Shown: positions 26,311 to 34,433 of the stretch, piece after piece
How the letters are laid out: every line of letters starts with the position of its first letter
Position numbering within the stretch: the stretch's first letter is position 1
From: Psychroserpens ponticola
Lineage (GTDB): Bacteria; Bacteroidota; Bacteroidia; Flavobacteriales; Flavobacteriaceae
Direction of reading: 5' to 3'
DNA: 64,000 nt
Assembly: GCF_023556315.2 (NCBI RefSeq)
Contig: NZ_CP116221.1
Location: 2,863,001 to 2,927,000 of the forward strand
Notes under the pieces: model-generated
The model's database searches: none
The model's input: the letters and a program-made list of their open reading frames with translations, nothing else
What the model was told of the DNA's origin: nothing
Position numbers and translations under genes: made by a program

Positions 26311-26343
26311 AAATCCGGAACTGAAAAGTTTCGGATTTTTTTT
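26311..26343. terminator. Third terminator hairpin, shared with fabH
   Basis: AAATCCGGAAC (26311-26321) pairs with GTTTCGGATTT (26328-26338) with one G-T pair, then a T-run that reaches the fabH stop. It can end a plus-strand transcript and possibly fabH on the minus strand. AATTGGTTAATAGC lies just before it at 26293-26306. Confidence 0.75.
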
Positions 26344-27352
26344 ACCATTTTATAATCACACTTCCCCAAGTAAAACCACTACCAAAAGCAGCCAACACAA
26401 CCATATCACCTTCTTTTATTTTACCTTCCTGCCAAGCTTCAGTTAATGCAATAGGAATAGAAGCTGCAGTTGTGTTTCCGTATTTCTGAATATTATTAAA
26501 GACTTGATGATCTTCTAATTTAAATCTGCGTTGTATAAATTGTGCAATACGTAAATTGGCTTGATGCGGAATTAACATATCAATATCATCAACTTGTAAG
26601 TTGTTTTTTTCTAAGCCTTCATTTATGACTTCACTAAATCGAACGACTGCATTTTTAAATACAAATTGTCCGTTCATATGTGGATAATAACTTTCGTCAT
26701 TTGGATCGTTATCTTCAAGGATGTCATTCACCCAACGTTTACCCATACCTGGAGCAATTAACACCAATTCTTCAGCATGTTCTCCTTGTGAGTGTAAATG
26801 TGTTGATAAAATTCCTTTAGTATTATCTTCTTCTCGTGTTAAAACTGCAGCTCCTGCTCCATCACCAAAAATGACAGTCACTCCTCTTCCACGAGTAGTT
26901 TTATCCATTCCATGAGAATGTAACTCACTACCAATAACTAAAATATTTTTATACATTCCTGTTTTGATAAAATTGTCGGCTACAGAAAGTGCATACACAA
27001 AACCAGAACATTGATTACGAACATCTAAAGCACCAACTGTTTTAATATCTAATGCATGTTGAACTTGCACACCAGGACCAGGAAAATACATGTCTGGACT
27101 TAAAGTCGCAAAAATGATAAAATCGATGTCATCCTTATCTAAACCTGAACGTTCAATAGCAACTTTAGCGGCTTTCACTCCCATTCCGGCAGTTGTATCA
27201 TCAGAACCTTTCACTGCCCAACGTCGCTCTTGAATCCCAGTTCGTTCTTGAATCCACTCGTCATTCGTATCCATCATTTTGGATAAATCATCATTGGTAA
27301 CTACATTGTCAGGAACGTAATGTCCTAAACCTATTATTTTGGAATTGTACAT
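26342..27352 (-). CDS. fabH: 3-oxoacyl-ACP synthase III (FabH/KASIII)
   Basis: 336 residues, the thiolase-fold condensing enzyme that starts fatty acid synthesis from acyl-CoA and malonyl-ACP. The triad is complete: C115 in RNQCSGFVYAL, H263 in IPHQANLRI and N293 in KYGNTTAASIP. The N-terminal WIQERTGIQERRW segment is typical of KASIII. It stands apart from rpmF and plsX, so it may be a second KASIII for a special acyl primer rather than the housekeeping copy; the sequence cannot decide. It is divergent from htpG. Confidence 0.92.
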   Translation of the reverse strand: MYNSKIIGLGHYVPDNVVTNDDLSKMMDTNDEWIQERTGIQERRWAVKGSDDTTAGMGVKAAKVAIERSGLDKDDIDFIIFATLSPDMYFPGPGVQVQHALDIKTVGALDVRNQCSGFVYALSVADNFIKTGMYKNILVIGSELHSHGMDKTTRGRGVTVIFGDGAGAAVLTREEDNTKGILSTHLHSQGEHAEELVLIAPGMGKRWVNDILEDNDPNDESYYPHMNGQFVFKNAVVRFSEVINEGLEKNNLQVDDIDMLIPHQANLRIAQFIQRRFKLEDHQVFNNIQKYGNTTAASIPIALTEAWQEGKIKEGDMVVLAAFGSGFTWGSVIIKW

Positions 27353-27428
27353 AATAAAATTTAGTATTAAATAAGTATCGCAATTTAACTATTTAAGACC
27401 TACTTTTTTTTAAACTGAAACCCAATCG

Positions 27429-27442
27429 TTATGCATGCATAA
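27429..27442. promoter_or_regulatory. 14-bp perfect palindrome TTATGCATGCATAA upstream of htpG
   Basis: Perfect self-complementary 14-mer in the fabH-htpG divergent region, 20 nt upstream of the htpG -33 element. It may be an operator; no known binding protein is recognised. Confidence 0.3.
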
Positions 27443-27454
27443 TATTTTAAAAAA

Positions 27455-27490
27455 TGTCAGTTTGTCACATTATTAGTCTTGGTACTTTTT
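27455..27490 (+). promoter_or_regulatory. htpG: htpG promoter with TGTCA direct repeats
   Basis: TTTG at 27461-27464, an 18-nt spacer, then TACTTTTT at 27483-27490 (7 of 8 positions of the -7 consensus). TGTCA occurs at 27455 and 27463 around the -33 element, and again at 27492. Start of transcription would be near 27497, leaving about 40 nt of leader. Confidence 0.45.
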
Positions 27491-27538
27491 TTGTCATTAC
27501 ATGAACATCACAATAATCATAATAAAAATACATATATC

Positions 27539-29449
27539 ATGACAAAAGGAAACATTAATGTATCGGTAGAAAATATATTTCCGCTCATTAAAAAATTCTT
27601 GTATAGCGATCACGAAATCTTTTTACGTGAGCTTATTAGTAATGCAACGGATGCCACACTAAAACTAAAACACTTAACGAGTATTGGTGAATCTAAAACT
27701 GAATATGGTAATCCGAAAATTGAAGTAAAGATTGACAAAGAAGGTAAAAAGCTTCACATCATCGATCAAGGTTTAGGCATGACTGCTGAAGAAGTTGAAA
27801 AATACATCAACCAAGTTGCGTTTTCTGGAGCTGAAGAGTTTTTAGATCAATATAAAGATGCGGCTAAAGATTCTGGAATTATTGGTCATTTCGGACTAGG
27901 ATTCTATTCTGCTTTTATGGTTGCTGAAAAAGTTGAAATCTTAACAAAGTCTCATAAAGATGAACCAGCTGCACATTGGACTTGTGATGGTTCTCCAGAA
28001 TTCACATTAGAAGCGTCTGATAAAACAGAAAGAGGTACAGAAATCATTTTACATATTGCTGAAGATTCAACAGAATTCTTAGAAGAAGGAAGAATAAGCG
28101 AGTTATTATTAAAGTATAACAAGTTTATGCCTGTTGCCATAAAATTTGGAACAAAAGAAGTAAACGATCCAGATTTCACACCACAAACCACAACAGATGC
28201 TGAAGGCAAAGAAACTACTGAGCCTCACAAACAAATTACAGTTGATAACATCATCAATAATCCAAATCCAGCTTGGACAAAACAGCCTACCGAATTAGAA
28301 GGTGATGATTATAAAAATTTCTATAGAGAATTGTATCCAGCACAATTTGAAGAGCCTTTGTTTAATATTCATTTAAATGTTGATTATCCATTTAATCTTA
28401 CTGGAATCTTGTATTTCCCTAAGATGACGAATGATTTGAATATGCAAAAGGACAAAATTCAATTGTATCAAAATCAGGTTTTTGTAACGGATAATGTAGA
28501 AGGCATCGTGCCAGAATTCTTAACCATGTTAAGAGGTGTCATTGATTCGCCAGATATTCCGTTAAATGTATCGCGTTCATATTTACAAGCTGATGGAGCA
28601 GTAAAGAAAATTTCATCTTACATCACTCGTAAAGTAGCAGATAAATTGAAATCGTTATTCAATTCTAATCGTGAAGATTTTGAAGCGAAATGGGACGATA
28701 TCAAAATCGTTATTGAATACGGAATGCTTTCCGAAGAAAAATTCTTTGAAAAAGCTGATGCATTTACTTTATACCCAACTGTAGATGGTAAATTCTTCAC
28801 GTATGAAGAATTATTCAACAAAATAAAAGCGAAGCAAACCGACAAAGATGACAAACTTGTTATTTTATATGCTTCAGATAAAGATGCTCAACATTCATAT
28901 ATTGAGTCTGCTAAAGCTAAAGGTTACGAAGTTTTAATGCTCGATTCTCCAATTGTATCGCATTTAATTCAGAAATTAGAAACGACTAAAGAAAATATTT
29001 CTTTTGCACGTGTTGATGGTGATCACATTGATAACCTCATCAAAAAGGACGAGACTGCAATTTCTAAACTTTCCGAAGAAGAAAAGACAACTTTAGACGC
29101 TTTATTGAAGGAAACGATTCCGCAGGAAAAATTTTCTGTGCAATTAGAAGTTATGGATAGTGATGAATCTCCATTTATTATCACACAACCAGAGTTTATG
29201 CGTCGAATGAAAGAGATGCAACAAACTGGTGGTGGCGGAATGAATATGTTTGGCAACATGCCAGAAATGTATAACTTAATTGTGAATACAAATTCTGAAT
29301 TGGTTAGCGACATATTAAATACGAAGACGAAGAAAAAACAAGAACGTTTAATTACGCAAAGTTTAGATTTAGCACGTTTATCTCAAGGCCTTTTAAAAGG
29401 TGAAGAGTTGACTAACTTTATCAAACGCAGTTATGATATGATTAAATAA
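27539..29449 (+). CDS. htpG: Molecular chaperone HtpG (Hsp90)
   Basis: Cytoplasmic ATP-driven chaperone for late protein folding, 636 residues from the ATG at 27539. The ATPase domain shows LRELISNATDATLKL, the IIDQGLGMT and GHFGLGFYSAF motifs of the GHKL fold, followed by the middle domain with its catalytic-loop arginine (SRSYLQAD) and the dimerising C-terminal domain (KRSYDMIK end). The frame is open 20 codons further back to a TTG at 27479, but that lies within the promoter. A GTCATTCC repeat fragment begins 3 nt after the stop, then a terminator. Confidence 0.97.
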   Translation: MTKGNINVSVENIFPLIKKFLYSDHEIFLRELISNATDATLKLKHLTSIGESKTEYGNPKIEVKIDKEGKKLHIIDQGLGMTAEEVEKYINQVAFSGAEEFLDQYKDAAKDSGIIGHFGLGFYSAFMVAEKVEILTKSHKDEPAAHWTCDGSPEFTLEASDKTERGTEIILHIAEDSTEFLEEGRISELLLKYNKFMPVAIKFGTKEVNDPDFTPQTTTDAEGKETTEPHKQITVDNIINNPNPAWTKQPTELEGDDYKNFYRELYPAQFEEPLFNIHLNVDYPFNLTGILYFPKMTNDLNMQKDKIQLYQNQVFVTDNVEGIVPEFLTMLRGVIDSPDIPLNVSRSYLQADGAVKKISSYITRKVADKLKSLFNSNREDFEAKWDDIKIVIEYGMLSEEKFFEKADAFTLYPTVDGKFFTYEELFNKIKAKQTDKDDKLVILYASDKDAQHSYIESAKAKGYEVLMLDSPIVSHLIQKLETTKENISFARVDGDHIDNLIKKDETAISKLSEEEKTTLDALLKETIPQEKFSVQLEVMDSDESPFIITQPEFMRRMKEMQQTGGGGMNMFGNMPEMYNLIVNTNSELVSDILNTKTKKKQERLITQSLDLARLSQGLLKGEELTNFIKRSYDMIK

Positions 29450-29451
29450 GT

Positions 29452-29479
29452 TTGTCATTCCGCACTTGATGCAGAATCT
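29452..29479 (+). repeat. TTGTCATTCC-type palindromic repeat, partial copy
   Basis: TTGTCATTCCGCACTTGATG and the following GCAGAATCT are the left half of a short interspersed repeat common in Flavobacteriaceae; the right half (AATGACAA) is absent. It starts three bases after the htpG stop. A fuller copy with both ends lies at 34581-34652. Confidence 0.55.
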
Positions 29480-29486
29480 AAATAAC

Positions 29487-29521
29487 CAAAACCACTTTGT
29501 TAATTCAAGGTGGTTTTTTTT
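29487..29521 (+). terminator. Terminator of htpG
   Basis: AAAACCAC pairs with GTGGTTTT (with a one-base bulge and a further TT/AA), loop about 12 nt, then eight T residues. Confidence 0.75.
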
Positions 29522-29604
29522 GTTTAAACTCGTCAAACATTAAGTTTCACTCATTAGAAAGCATCATTAACTAAATCTCTATTTTATAAAAACTTATAGT
29601 TTTC

Positions 29605-29612
29605 TAGGTTTG
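29605..29612 (+). promoter_or_regulatory. -7 box (TAGGTTTG) before 29642
   Basis: Exact TAnnTTTG match 30 nt before the ATG; TTTT lies 19 nt upstream in the -33 position. Probable promoter for the two-gene unit 29642-31328. Confidence 0.42.
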
Positions 29613-29641
29613 AGGTATAATAACACTTAAACCTTAATATT

Positions 29642-30313
29642 ATGAAAAATCAACTTAGCTTAAACATTCAAACGCCTTGTTCAGAAAATTTTAATCAATT
29701 TAAAGCGACTGAAAAAGGTGGATTTTGTACTTCTTGTGAAAAGGAAGTCATTGATTTCACAACGATGAACTCAGAAGAAATTATCTTCTATTTTAAAAAT
29801 AAAAGCAACAATAACACTTGCGGAAAGTTTAAAAACAATCAGTTAAAAACCTATTACAACAAACCTAATCAAGCAAAAAAACTTAGTTTTTTTGGAGGTA
29901 TTGGTTTGGCTTGTCTAACTCTATTTTCGTTTGGAACACTTCAAGCTCAAGACACTAAAAAAGAAACTGATAATAAAACTTCAAAAGTCACCATTAAAAA
30001 CAACATTTTTGTTAAAGGAACTGTATCTGAACACAATTTACCAATGATAGGAGTTAATGTGGTTTTAGAAGGCACAAATATTGGTACTACAACCGATTTT
30101 GACGGCAATTTTGAGTTCCCTGAATTGCTAAAAAAAGGGGATGTATTGGTTTTTAGCATCCTTGGTATGGACACTCAAAAAGTCACTATTACTGATGAAA
30201 GTTCAGCTTCAAATATTGTACTTAAAGTAGACATGGATATGACAGAAATTGTACTTATGGGAAAAGTTGCTGTAAAAGAAGTATACTCCTCTAAAAAAAC
30301 AGATAATCACTAG
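29642..30313 (+). CDS. Membrane-anchored carboxypeptidase-regulatory-like domain protein
   Basis: 223 residues in three parts. Residues 1-65 form a cysteine-rich cytoplasmic module (TPCSENFNQFKATEKGGFCTSCEKEVIDFTTM ... TCGKFKNNQL, cysteines near 12, 29, 32 and 60), a pattern I know from Bacteroidota inner-membrane proteins. A single helix follows (GGIGLACLTLFSFGTLQAQ, about 82-102). The periplasmic part is a carboxypeptidase D regulatory-like domain (VKGTVSEHNLPMIGVNVVLEGTNIGTTTDFDG, about 125-200) of the kind that begins SusC-like receptors, but no plug or barrel follows. A role in envelope signalling or TonB-like contact is plausible and unproven. The transglutaminase-like gene begins 10 nt later. 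Confidence 0.75.
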   Translation: MKNQLSLNIQTPCSENFNQFKATEKGGFCTSCEKEVIDFTTMNSEEIIFYFKNKSNNNTCGKFKNNQLKTYYNKPNQAKKLSFFGGIGLACLTLFSFGTLQAQDTKKETDNKTSKVTIKNNIFVKGTVSEHNLPMIGVNVVLEGTNIGTTTDFDGNFEFPELLKKGDVLVFSILGMDTQKVTITDESSASNIVLKVDMDMTEIVLMGKVAVKEVYSSKKTDNH

Positions 30314-30323
30314 AGTTTTCAAT

Positions 30324-31328
30324 ATGAAACGCATCCTATTATTTATAATTTTCATTTGCAATATAATCAATGCTCAACGATCAGATTTTAATACTATCGA
30401 CTTTACAAGAGCAGACAATATTGCAGAACTTAACGCAAATTCAAGTCTAAATAATTTACCAGCTCTTGCGTATAAACTAACTTCAAAGCTTCCTACTGAG
30501 GTTGAAAAATTTAGAGCAATTTACACTTGGGTTTGCAATAATATCGTTGGAGACCCAAGCCAGCATAATACAGTTTCTAGTATGAGAAGAAAACTAAAAA
30601 ATGACAGTATTGCTTTTATGAATTGGAACAACGATTTTAGAAAACAAGCTTTTAAAAAGCTATTGAAACAGAAAAAAACAATGTGCACAGGCTATGCCTA
30701 TTTAATAAAAGAATTATGTTATTTGTCAGGTATAGAAAGTGAAATTATAGATGGTTATGCTAGATCTGTGGATTCAAATGTAGAAAAACTTGAAGACCCT
30801 AATCATTCGTGGACTGCAGTTAATTTAAATAACAAATGGTATTTATGTGATGCAACGTGGTCTAGTGGTTATATGATTTCAGAATCTCTCTTTGTAAAAG
30901 AATATAATGGAGGTTATTTTCTAGCTGAACCTGTATTATTTGCAAAAAGTCATTATCCATTACAAAAAAAATGGCTCTTAGATGACACTTTAATTCAAGA
31001 AGATTTTGTTGCAGGACCATTAGTTTATGGAGAAACTTTTATCCAAAACATTATTCCTTTTAGTCCTAAAAAAATGAATATTCAAATTAAAAAAAACACT
31101 GAGATTAACTTTAGTTTAAAATCTTTAAAACAAATCTCAAACAAAAATATATCTCTAATAAAGTTGTCTAATCAAAATGAAAAAGTCTTGGAAATTTATG
31201 ATATTAAATCTGAGAACGGATGGATTCAGTTCAAACACCAATTTAAACATAGAGGTCAACATGATGTGCATTTAAAAATCAATAATGATATTGTTGCAAC
31301 TTATACCATAAATGTAACTAAATCCTAA
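30324..31328 (+). CDS. Secreted transglutaminase-like protein
   Basis: 334 residues with a signal peptide (LLFIIFICNIINAQ). The transglutaminase-like core has the papain-type triad C121 (KKTMCTGYAYLIKEL), H161 (PNHSWTAVNL) and D176 (YLCDATWS). The C-terminal 130 residues look like a beta-sandwich. Bacterial members are mostly peptidases or cross-linking-like enzymes of the envelope; the substrate is unknown. It is in the same unit as the preceding anchored protein. Confidence 0.88.
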   Translation: MKRILLFIIFICNIINAQRSDFNTIDFTRADNIAELNANSSLNNLPALAYKLTSKLPTEVEKFRAIYTWVCNNIVGDPSQHNTVSSMRRKLKNDSIAFMNWNNDFRKQAFKKLLKQKKTMCTGYAYLIKELCYLSGIESEIIDGYARSVDSNVEKLEDPNHSWTAVNLNNKWYLCDATWSSGYMISESLFVKEYNGGYFLAEPVLFAKSHYPLQKKWLLDDTLIQEDFVAGPLVYGETFIQNIIPFSPKKMNIQIKKNTEINFSLKSLKQISNKNISLIKLSNQNEKVLEIYDIKSENGWIQFKHQFKHRGQHDVHLKINNDIVATYTINVTKS

Positions 31329-31464
31329 AGCTGCCCTATTTATTCAAGTTGGTTTTTCCTATTAAAACATACAGATTAGCTAATTTTTAAAGAGAATAAC
31401 GACGTTAATACAATCATTCAAAAGGTTATGCGTATCTTATATTTTAAATTAGTTATTTCAAATC

Positions 31465-32049
31465 ATGCGTACAGACAATTCAAAAATCAAAGAGATTTTT
31501 AAAGACCTACCTTTTTCTGATGAACAAATTAAGGTAATAGAATCTGTATTTCATAAAGTGAACTTTAAAAAAGGAAATACAATCCTTATAGCCAACGACA
31601 AAGTCGAATATCAATATTATATTTTAAGTGGCTGCTTAAGAGCCTACCATACTGATAAACAAGGTAAAGAATATACTGTTCAATTCGGAATTAAAGATTG
31701 GTGGATTAGTGATTATACTGCATTTTTTTCAGATTCAAAAGCAATTATGACTATTGAAGTTATTCAAGATGCAACTTTGTATCGAATCTCAAAAGATGAT
31801 AAAGAAAAACTCTATAGTCAAATTCCAGCGATAGAAAATTTTTTCAGAATAAAACTAGAGCGTGCATTTGCAGCATTTCAAAAACGGATACTTTCTAATT
31901 TATCACAAACTGCTACTGAACGTTATTCAAACTTCATAAAAACCTATCCTAACATCGAAAAATTAGTAAAAAACTATCACATTGCTTCATATTTAGGTAT
32001 TACTACCGAAAGCCTGAGTAGAATAAGAAAAGATTTGTCTCAAAATTAA
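31465..32049 (+). CDS. Crp/Fnr family transcriptional regulator
   Basis: 194 residues. The cyclic-nucleotide-binding-like beta-roll covers about 15-120 (KGNTILIANDKVEYQYYILSGCLRAYHTD), then a long dimer helix and a C-terminal helix-turn-helix (NYHIASYLGITTESLSRIRKDL). There is no Fnr-type cysteine cluster at the N-terminus and the phosphate-binding arginine-serine motif of true cAMP sensors is not evident, so the ligand is unknown. In Bacteroidota this subgroup often controls nearby detoxification or hydrolase genes. The neighbours are a possible small RNA and a serine hydrolase. Confidence 0.9.
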   Translation: MRTDNSKIKEIFKDLPFSDEQIKVIESVFHKVNFKKGNTILIANDKVEYQYYILSGCLRAYHTDKQGKEYTVQFGIKDWWISDYTAFFSDSKAIMTIEVIQDATLYRISKDDKEKLYSQIPAIENFFRIKLERAFAAFQKRILSNLSQTATERYSNFIKTYPNIEKLVKNYHIASYLGITTESLSRIRKDLSQN

Positions 32050-32104
32050 ATTTCTTATCATACATCAATTTTTTTAACTACTGATTATCATATATTTGCA
32101 TCTT

Positions 32105-32183
32105 GATTTAAAAACACATTACCTTTATAAATCCCTATGATTAATAGCAAAAAAGCGCGAGTAGAAATACTTGCGCTTTTTTT
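32105..32183 (+). ncRNA. Candidate small RNA between the Crp/Fnr and serine-hydrolase genes
   Basis: TATATTTG at 32091-32098 is an exact -7 box 42 nt after the regulator stop. A strong terminator ends at 32183, giving a transcript of about 80 nt with no reading frame. GATTAATAGC at 32139-32148 sits immediately before the terminator stem, the same arrangement as at 26121 and 26297. The 5' end is an estimate; no known family is recognised. Confidence 0.35.
32149..32183 (+). terminator. Strong intrinsic terminator upstream of the serine-hydrolase gene
   Basis: GCGCGAGTA (32155-32163) pairs with TACTTGCGC (32168-32176) around GAAA, extended by an A6/T6 pairing, then seven T residues. It lies 112 nt before the next start codon. 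Confidence 0.85.
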
Positions 32184-32294
32184 ATGCTATTTTTCAACTC
32201 ATAGATTAAAATCACTGCAAGTTTTTGTAACTCATTTCAAATTCAATCGTCAAACATAAAAGTATTAACTTTAATCAATCAAAAATCAATCACT

Positions 32295-33953
32295 ATGTCA
32301 ATCAATTCTCTATTTTCGAAACTAACTTTAGTTTGTGCATTTTTACTTCTTTCTGTATCCAGTTTCGCACAAAATCTTGAAGAAAATATCACTAATTTCA
32401 TTAACGAAGAAAATTTCAACACAGCGTCTCCTGGACTATCAATTTTAGTGGCAAAAGATGGCAAAACTATTTATTCTAAAGGTTTCGGCATGGCAGATCT
32501 AGAAAACAATATCAAAGCAGAACCTAAACATGTTTATGAAATTGGTTCTATCACCAAACAATTCACTTCAGTGAGTATTTTAATGTTAGAAGAACAAGGT
32601 AAATTAAATGTAAGTGATGAGATTACTAAATATATTGAAGACTATCCAACTCAAGGCAAAACAATAACAATTCATCATTTATTAAACCATACATCTGGCA
32701 TTAAAAGTTATACCAATATGCAAAGTTTCATGAAACATGCTAGAACAGATATGACTCCAGTAGAACTTATAGATCTGTTTAAAAACGAACCTATGGAATT
32801 TGATCCTGGAACTCAATATAATTATAACAATTCTGGTTACATCCTTTTAGGTCATATCATTGAAGTTGTTACAGGAGAAAGTTATGCCAACTTTGTTAAA
32901 ACCAATATTTTTGATAAACTAGGAATGACTAATTCTTATTATGGAAGCATGACGCAGTTAATTCCAAATCGGGCTCGTGGTTATTCTGAAACAGATTCCG
33001 GTTTTCAAAATGCAAATTATTTGAGCATGACTATACCATATGCAGCTGGTTCAATTATGTCTACAACCGAAGATTTATTAAAGTGGCAAAATGCCATCAG
33101 TGCTAATACTTTAATTTCAAAAAGCTTTTTAGACAAAGCAATTAATGGCTCAAAATTGAATAATGGTGAAGACATTCCTTACGGCTATGGTTGGGTAAAA
33201 GGTAACGTAAAAGGATCAATAACATATGAACATTCTGGAGGCATATTTGGTTATTCTACTAATGGCATTTTTCTTCCTGAAGAAAACATATATATCATCG
33301 GCTTAACCAATTGTGATTGTGGAAATGTAAGTGCAATAACAACAAATGTAGCAGCTATTGCCTTAGGAAAACCATTTCCGAAGAAGGAAGATGCTATAAC
33401 TTTAAATGAACAACAACTTAATCAATATGTTGGTGCATATAAATTTGAAGGTGACGTAATTCGACATGTTACGCTAAAAGACAATCAATTATTTAGTCAA
33501 AGAGAAGGTAGCATAAATCTTGAAATCTATCCGATGACAGCAACAAACTTTATTTTTGATGGTGGTAATACATCTTATGATTTTTATACTAAAAATGGAA
33601 AACGCATGGCTAAGTTTACAACCAGTGGAAATACTATTATTGGTCATGGTATAGACAAAGCGCCTCCAGCAGAACGTCAAGAAATCACACTTCCAACTGA
33701 AATTTTGTCTCAATATATAGGTAAGTACGAATTACAACCTACATTTATTATTTCAATCGTTGTTAGAGAAAATCGTTTATTTGCACAAGCTACTGGTCAG
33801 CCAGAATTTGAAATATTTGCAACAGAAAAAGATCAATTCTTTTTAAAAGCTGTGCCTGCTGAAGTCACCTTTAATAGAACGACTAATGGAACTGTTGAAA
33901 GTTTAACATTAAAACAAGGAGGTCAAGAAATGCCTGCAAAAAAAATTGAATAA
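32295..33953 (+). CDS. Beta-lactamase-fold serine hydrolase, secreted
   Basis: 552 residues with a signal peptide (FLLLSVSSFAQ). The catalytic domain covers about 28-365: nucleophile S85 and K88 in GSITKQFTS, Tyr-x-Asn at Y177-N179 in YNYNNSGY, and HSGG in the third-motif position (YEHSGGIFGYS). Two repeated beta-rich domains follow (about 370-455 and 468-550), each opening with LNQYVGAYKFEG or LSQYIGKYELQP, the lipocalin-like tails typical of Bacteroidota esterase/peptidase members. It is probably a peptidase or esterase, not a resistance enzyme. The DinB-like gene begins 9 nt after it. Confidence 0.9.
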   Translation: MSINSLFSKLTLVCAFLLLSVSSFAQNLEENITNFINEENFNTASPGLSILVAKDGKTIYSKGFGMADLENNIKAEPKHVYEIGSITKQFTSVSILMLEEQGKLNVSDEITKYIEDYPTQGKTITIHHLLNHTSGIKSYTNMQSFMKHARTDMTPVELIDLFKNEPMEFDPGTQYNYNNSGYILLGHIIEVVTGESYANFVKTNIFDKLGMTNSYYGSMTQLIPNRARGYSETDSGFQNANYLSMTIPYAAGSIMSTTEDLLKWQNAISANTLISKSFLDKAINGSKLNNGEDIPYGYGWVKGNVKGSITYEHSGGIFGYSTNGIFLPEENIYIIGLTNCDCGNVSAITTNVAAIALGKPFPKKEDAITLNEQQLNQYVGAYKFEGDVIRHVTLKDNQLFSQREGSINLEIYPMTATNFIFDGGNTSYDFYTKNGKRMAKFTTSGNTIIGHGIDKAPPAERQEITLPTEILSQYIGKYELQPTFIISIVVRENRLFAQATGQPEFEIFATEKDQFFLKAVPAEVTFNRTTNGTVESLTLKQGGQEMPAKKIE

Positions 33954-33962
33954 TTTATTAGT

Positions 33963-34433
33963 ATGGAATCTTCAAAACAACTAGCACAACGATTTAGAGA
34001 ACTGTTTTTAAATGGAAAGTGGATTGCGAATACCAACTATCAAGAACTGCTGTCTAATGTTACTAGGCAACAAGCCATTCAAAAAATTAGTTCACTTAAT
34101 ACGATTGCAATTTTAACCTTTCATATCAATTATTATGTGGAAGGTGTTTTACAAGTTTTAGAAGGTGGCTCATTAGATATTAAAGACAAATATAGTTTTG
34201 ATGCTCCTGAAATTAAATCGGAAGATGATTGGAACACCTTAAAACTGCAACTTTTTGCAAATACTGAAGCATTTGCAACACACATCGAGTCTATGACTAA
34301 AAATCAATTAGAATCTACTTTTGTTGATGAAAAATATGGTTCTTACAGAAGAAATATTGAAGGCTTAATTGAGCATAGCTATTATCATTTTGGCCAACTA
34401 TCATTGATTAAAAAAATGGTTAATAACAATTAA
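33963..34433 (+). CDS. DinB-like four-helix protein
   Basis: 156 residues with the DinB / DUF1572 four-helix bundle. The metal-binding histidine triad is visible: H54 in LTFHINYY, and H138 and H142 in EHSYYHFGQLSLI. Members include thiol-dependent transferases such as bacillithiol S-transferases and enzymes of unknown function. It follows the serine hydrolase by 9 nt, so co-transcription is likely. The stop overlaps that of the convergent glycosylase-like gene by 4 nt. Confidence 0.85.
   Translation: MESSKQLAQRFRELFLNGKWIANTNYQELLSNVTRQQAIQKISSLNTIAILTFHINYYVEGVLQVLEGGSLDIKDKYSFDAPEIKSEDDWNTLKLQLFANTEAFATHIESMTKNQLESTFVDEKYGSYRRNIEGLIEHSYYHFGQLSLIKKMVNNN

Larger units (their letters stand above)
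25891..26341. other. Gene-free 451-nt stretch with three terminator hairpins
   Basis: No reading frame of interest on either strand. It holds three terminator-like hairpins with T-runs, all readable on the plus strand (25968, 26136, 26311). The second and third are each preceded by AATTGRTTAATAGC. There is a -7-like box TAGGTTTG at 26071-26078 and a direct repeat AAAAGTGAAATTT near 26183-26215. One terminator would suffice for the receptor gene, so one or two short non-coding transcripts are the simplest reading. Confidence 0.6.

Noticed and set aside
29023-29313. 96-codon minus-strand frame within htpG
   Set aside because: Opposite-strand shadow of a conserved chaperone domain with no start signal of its own.
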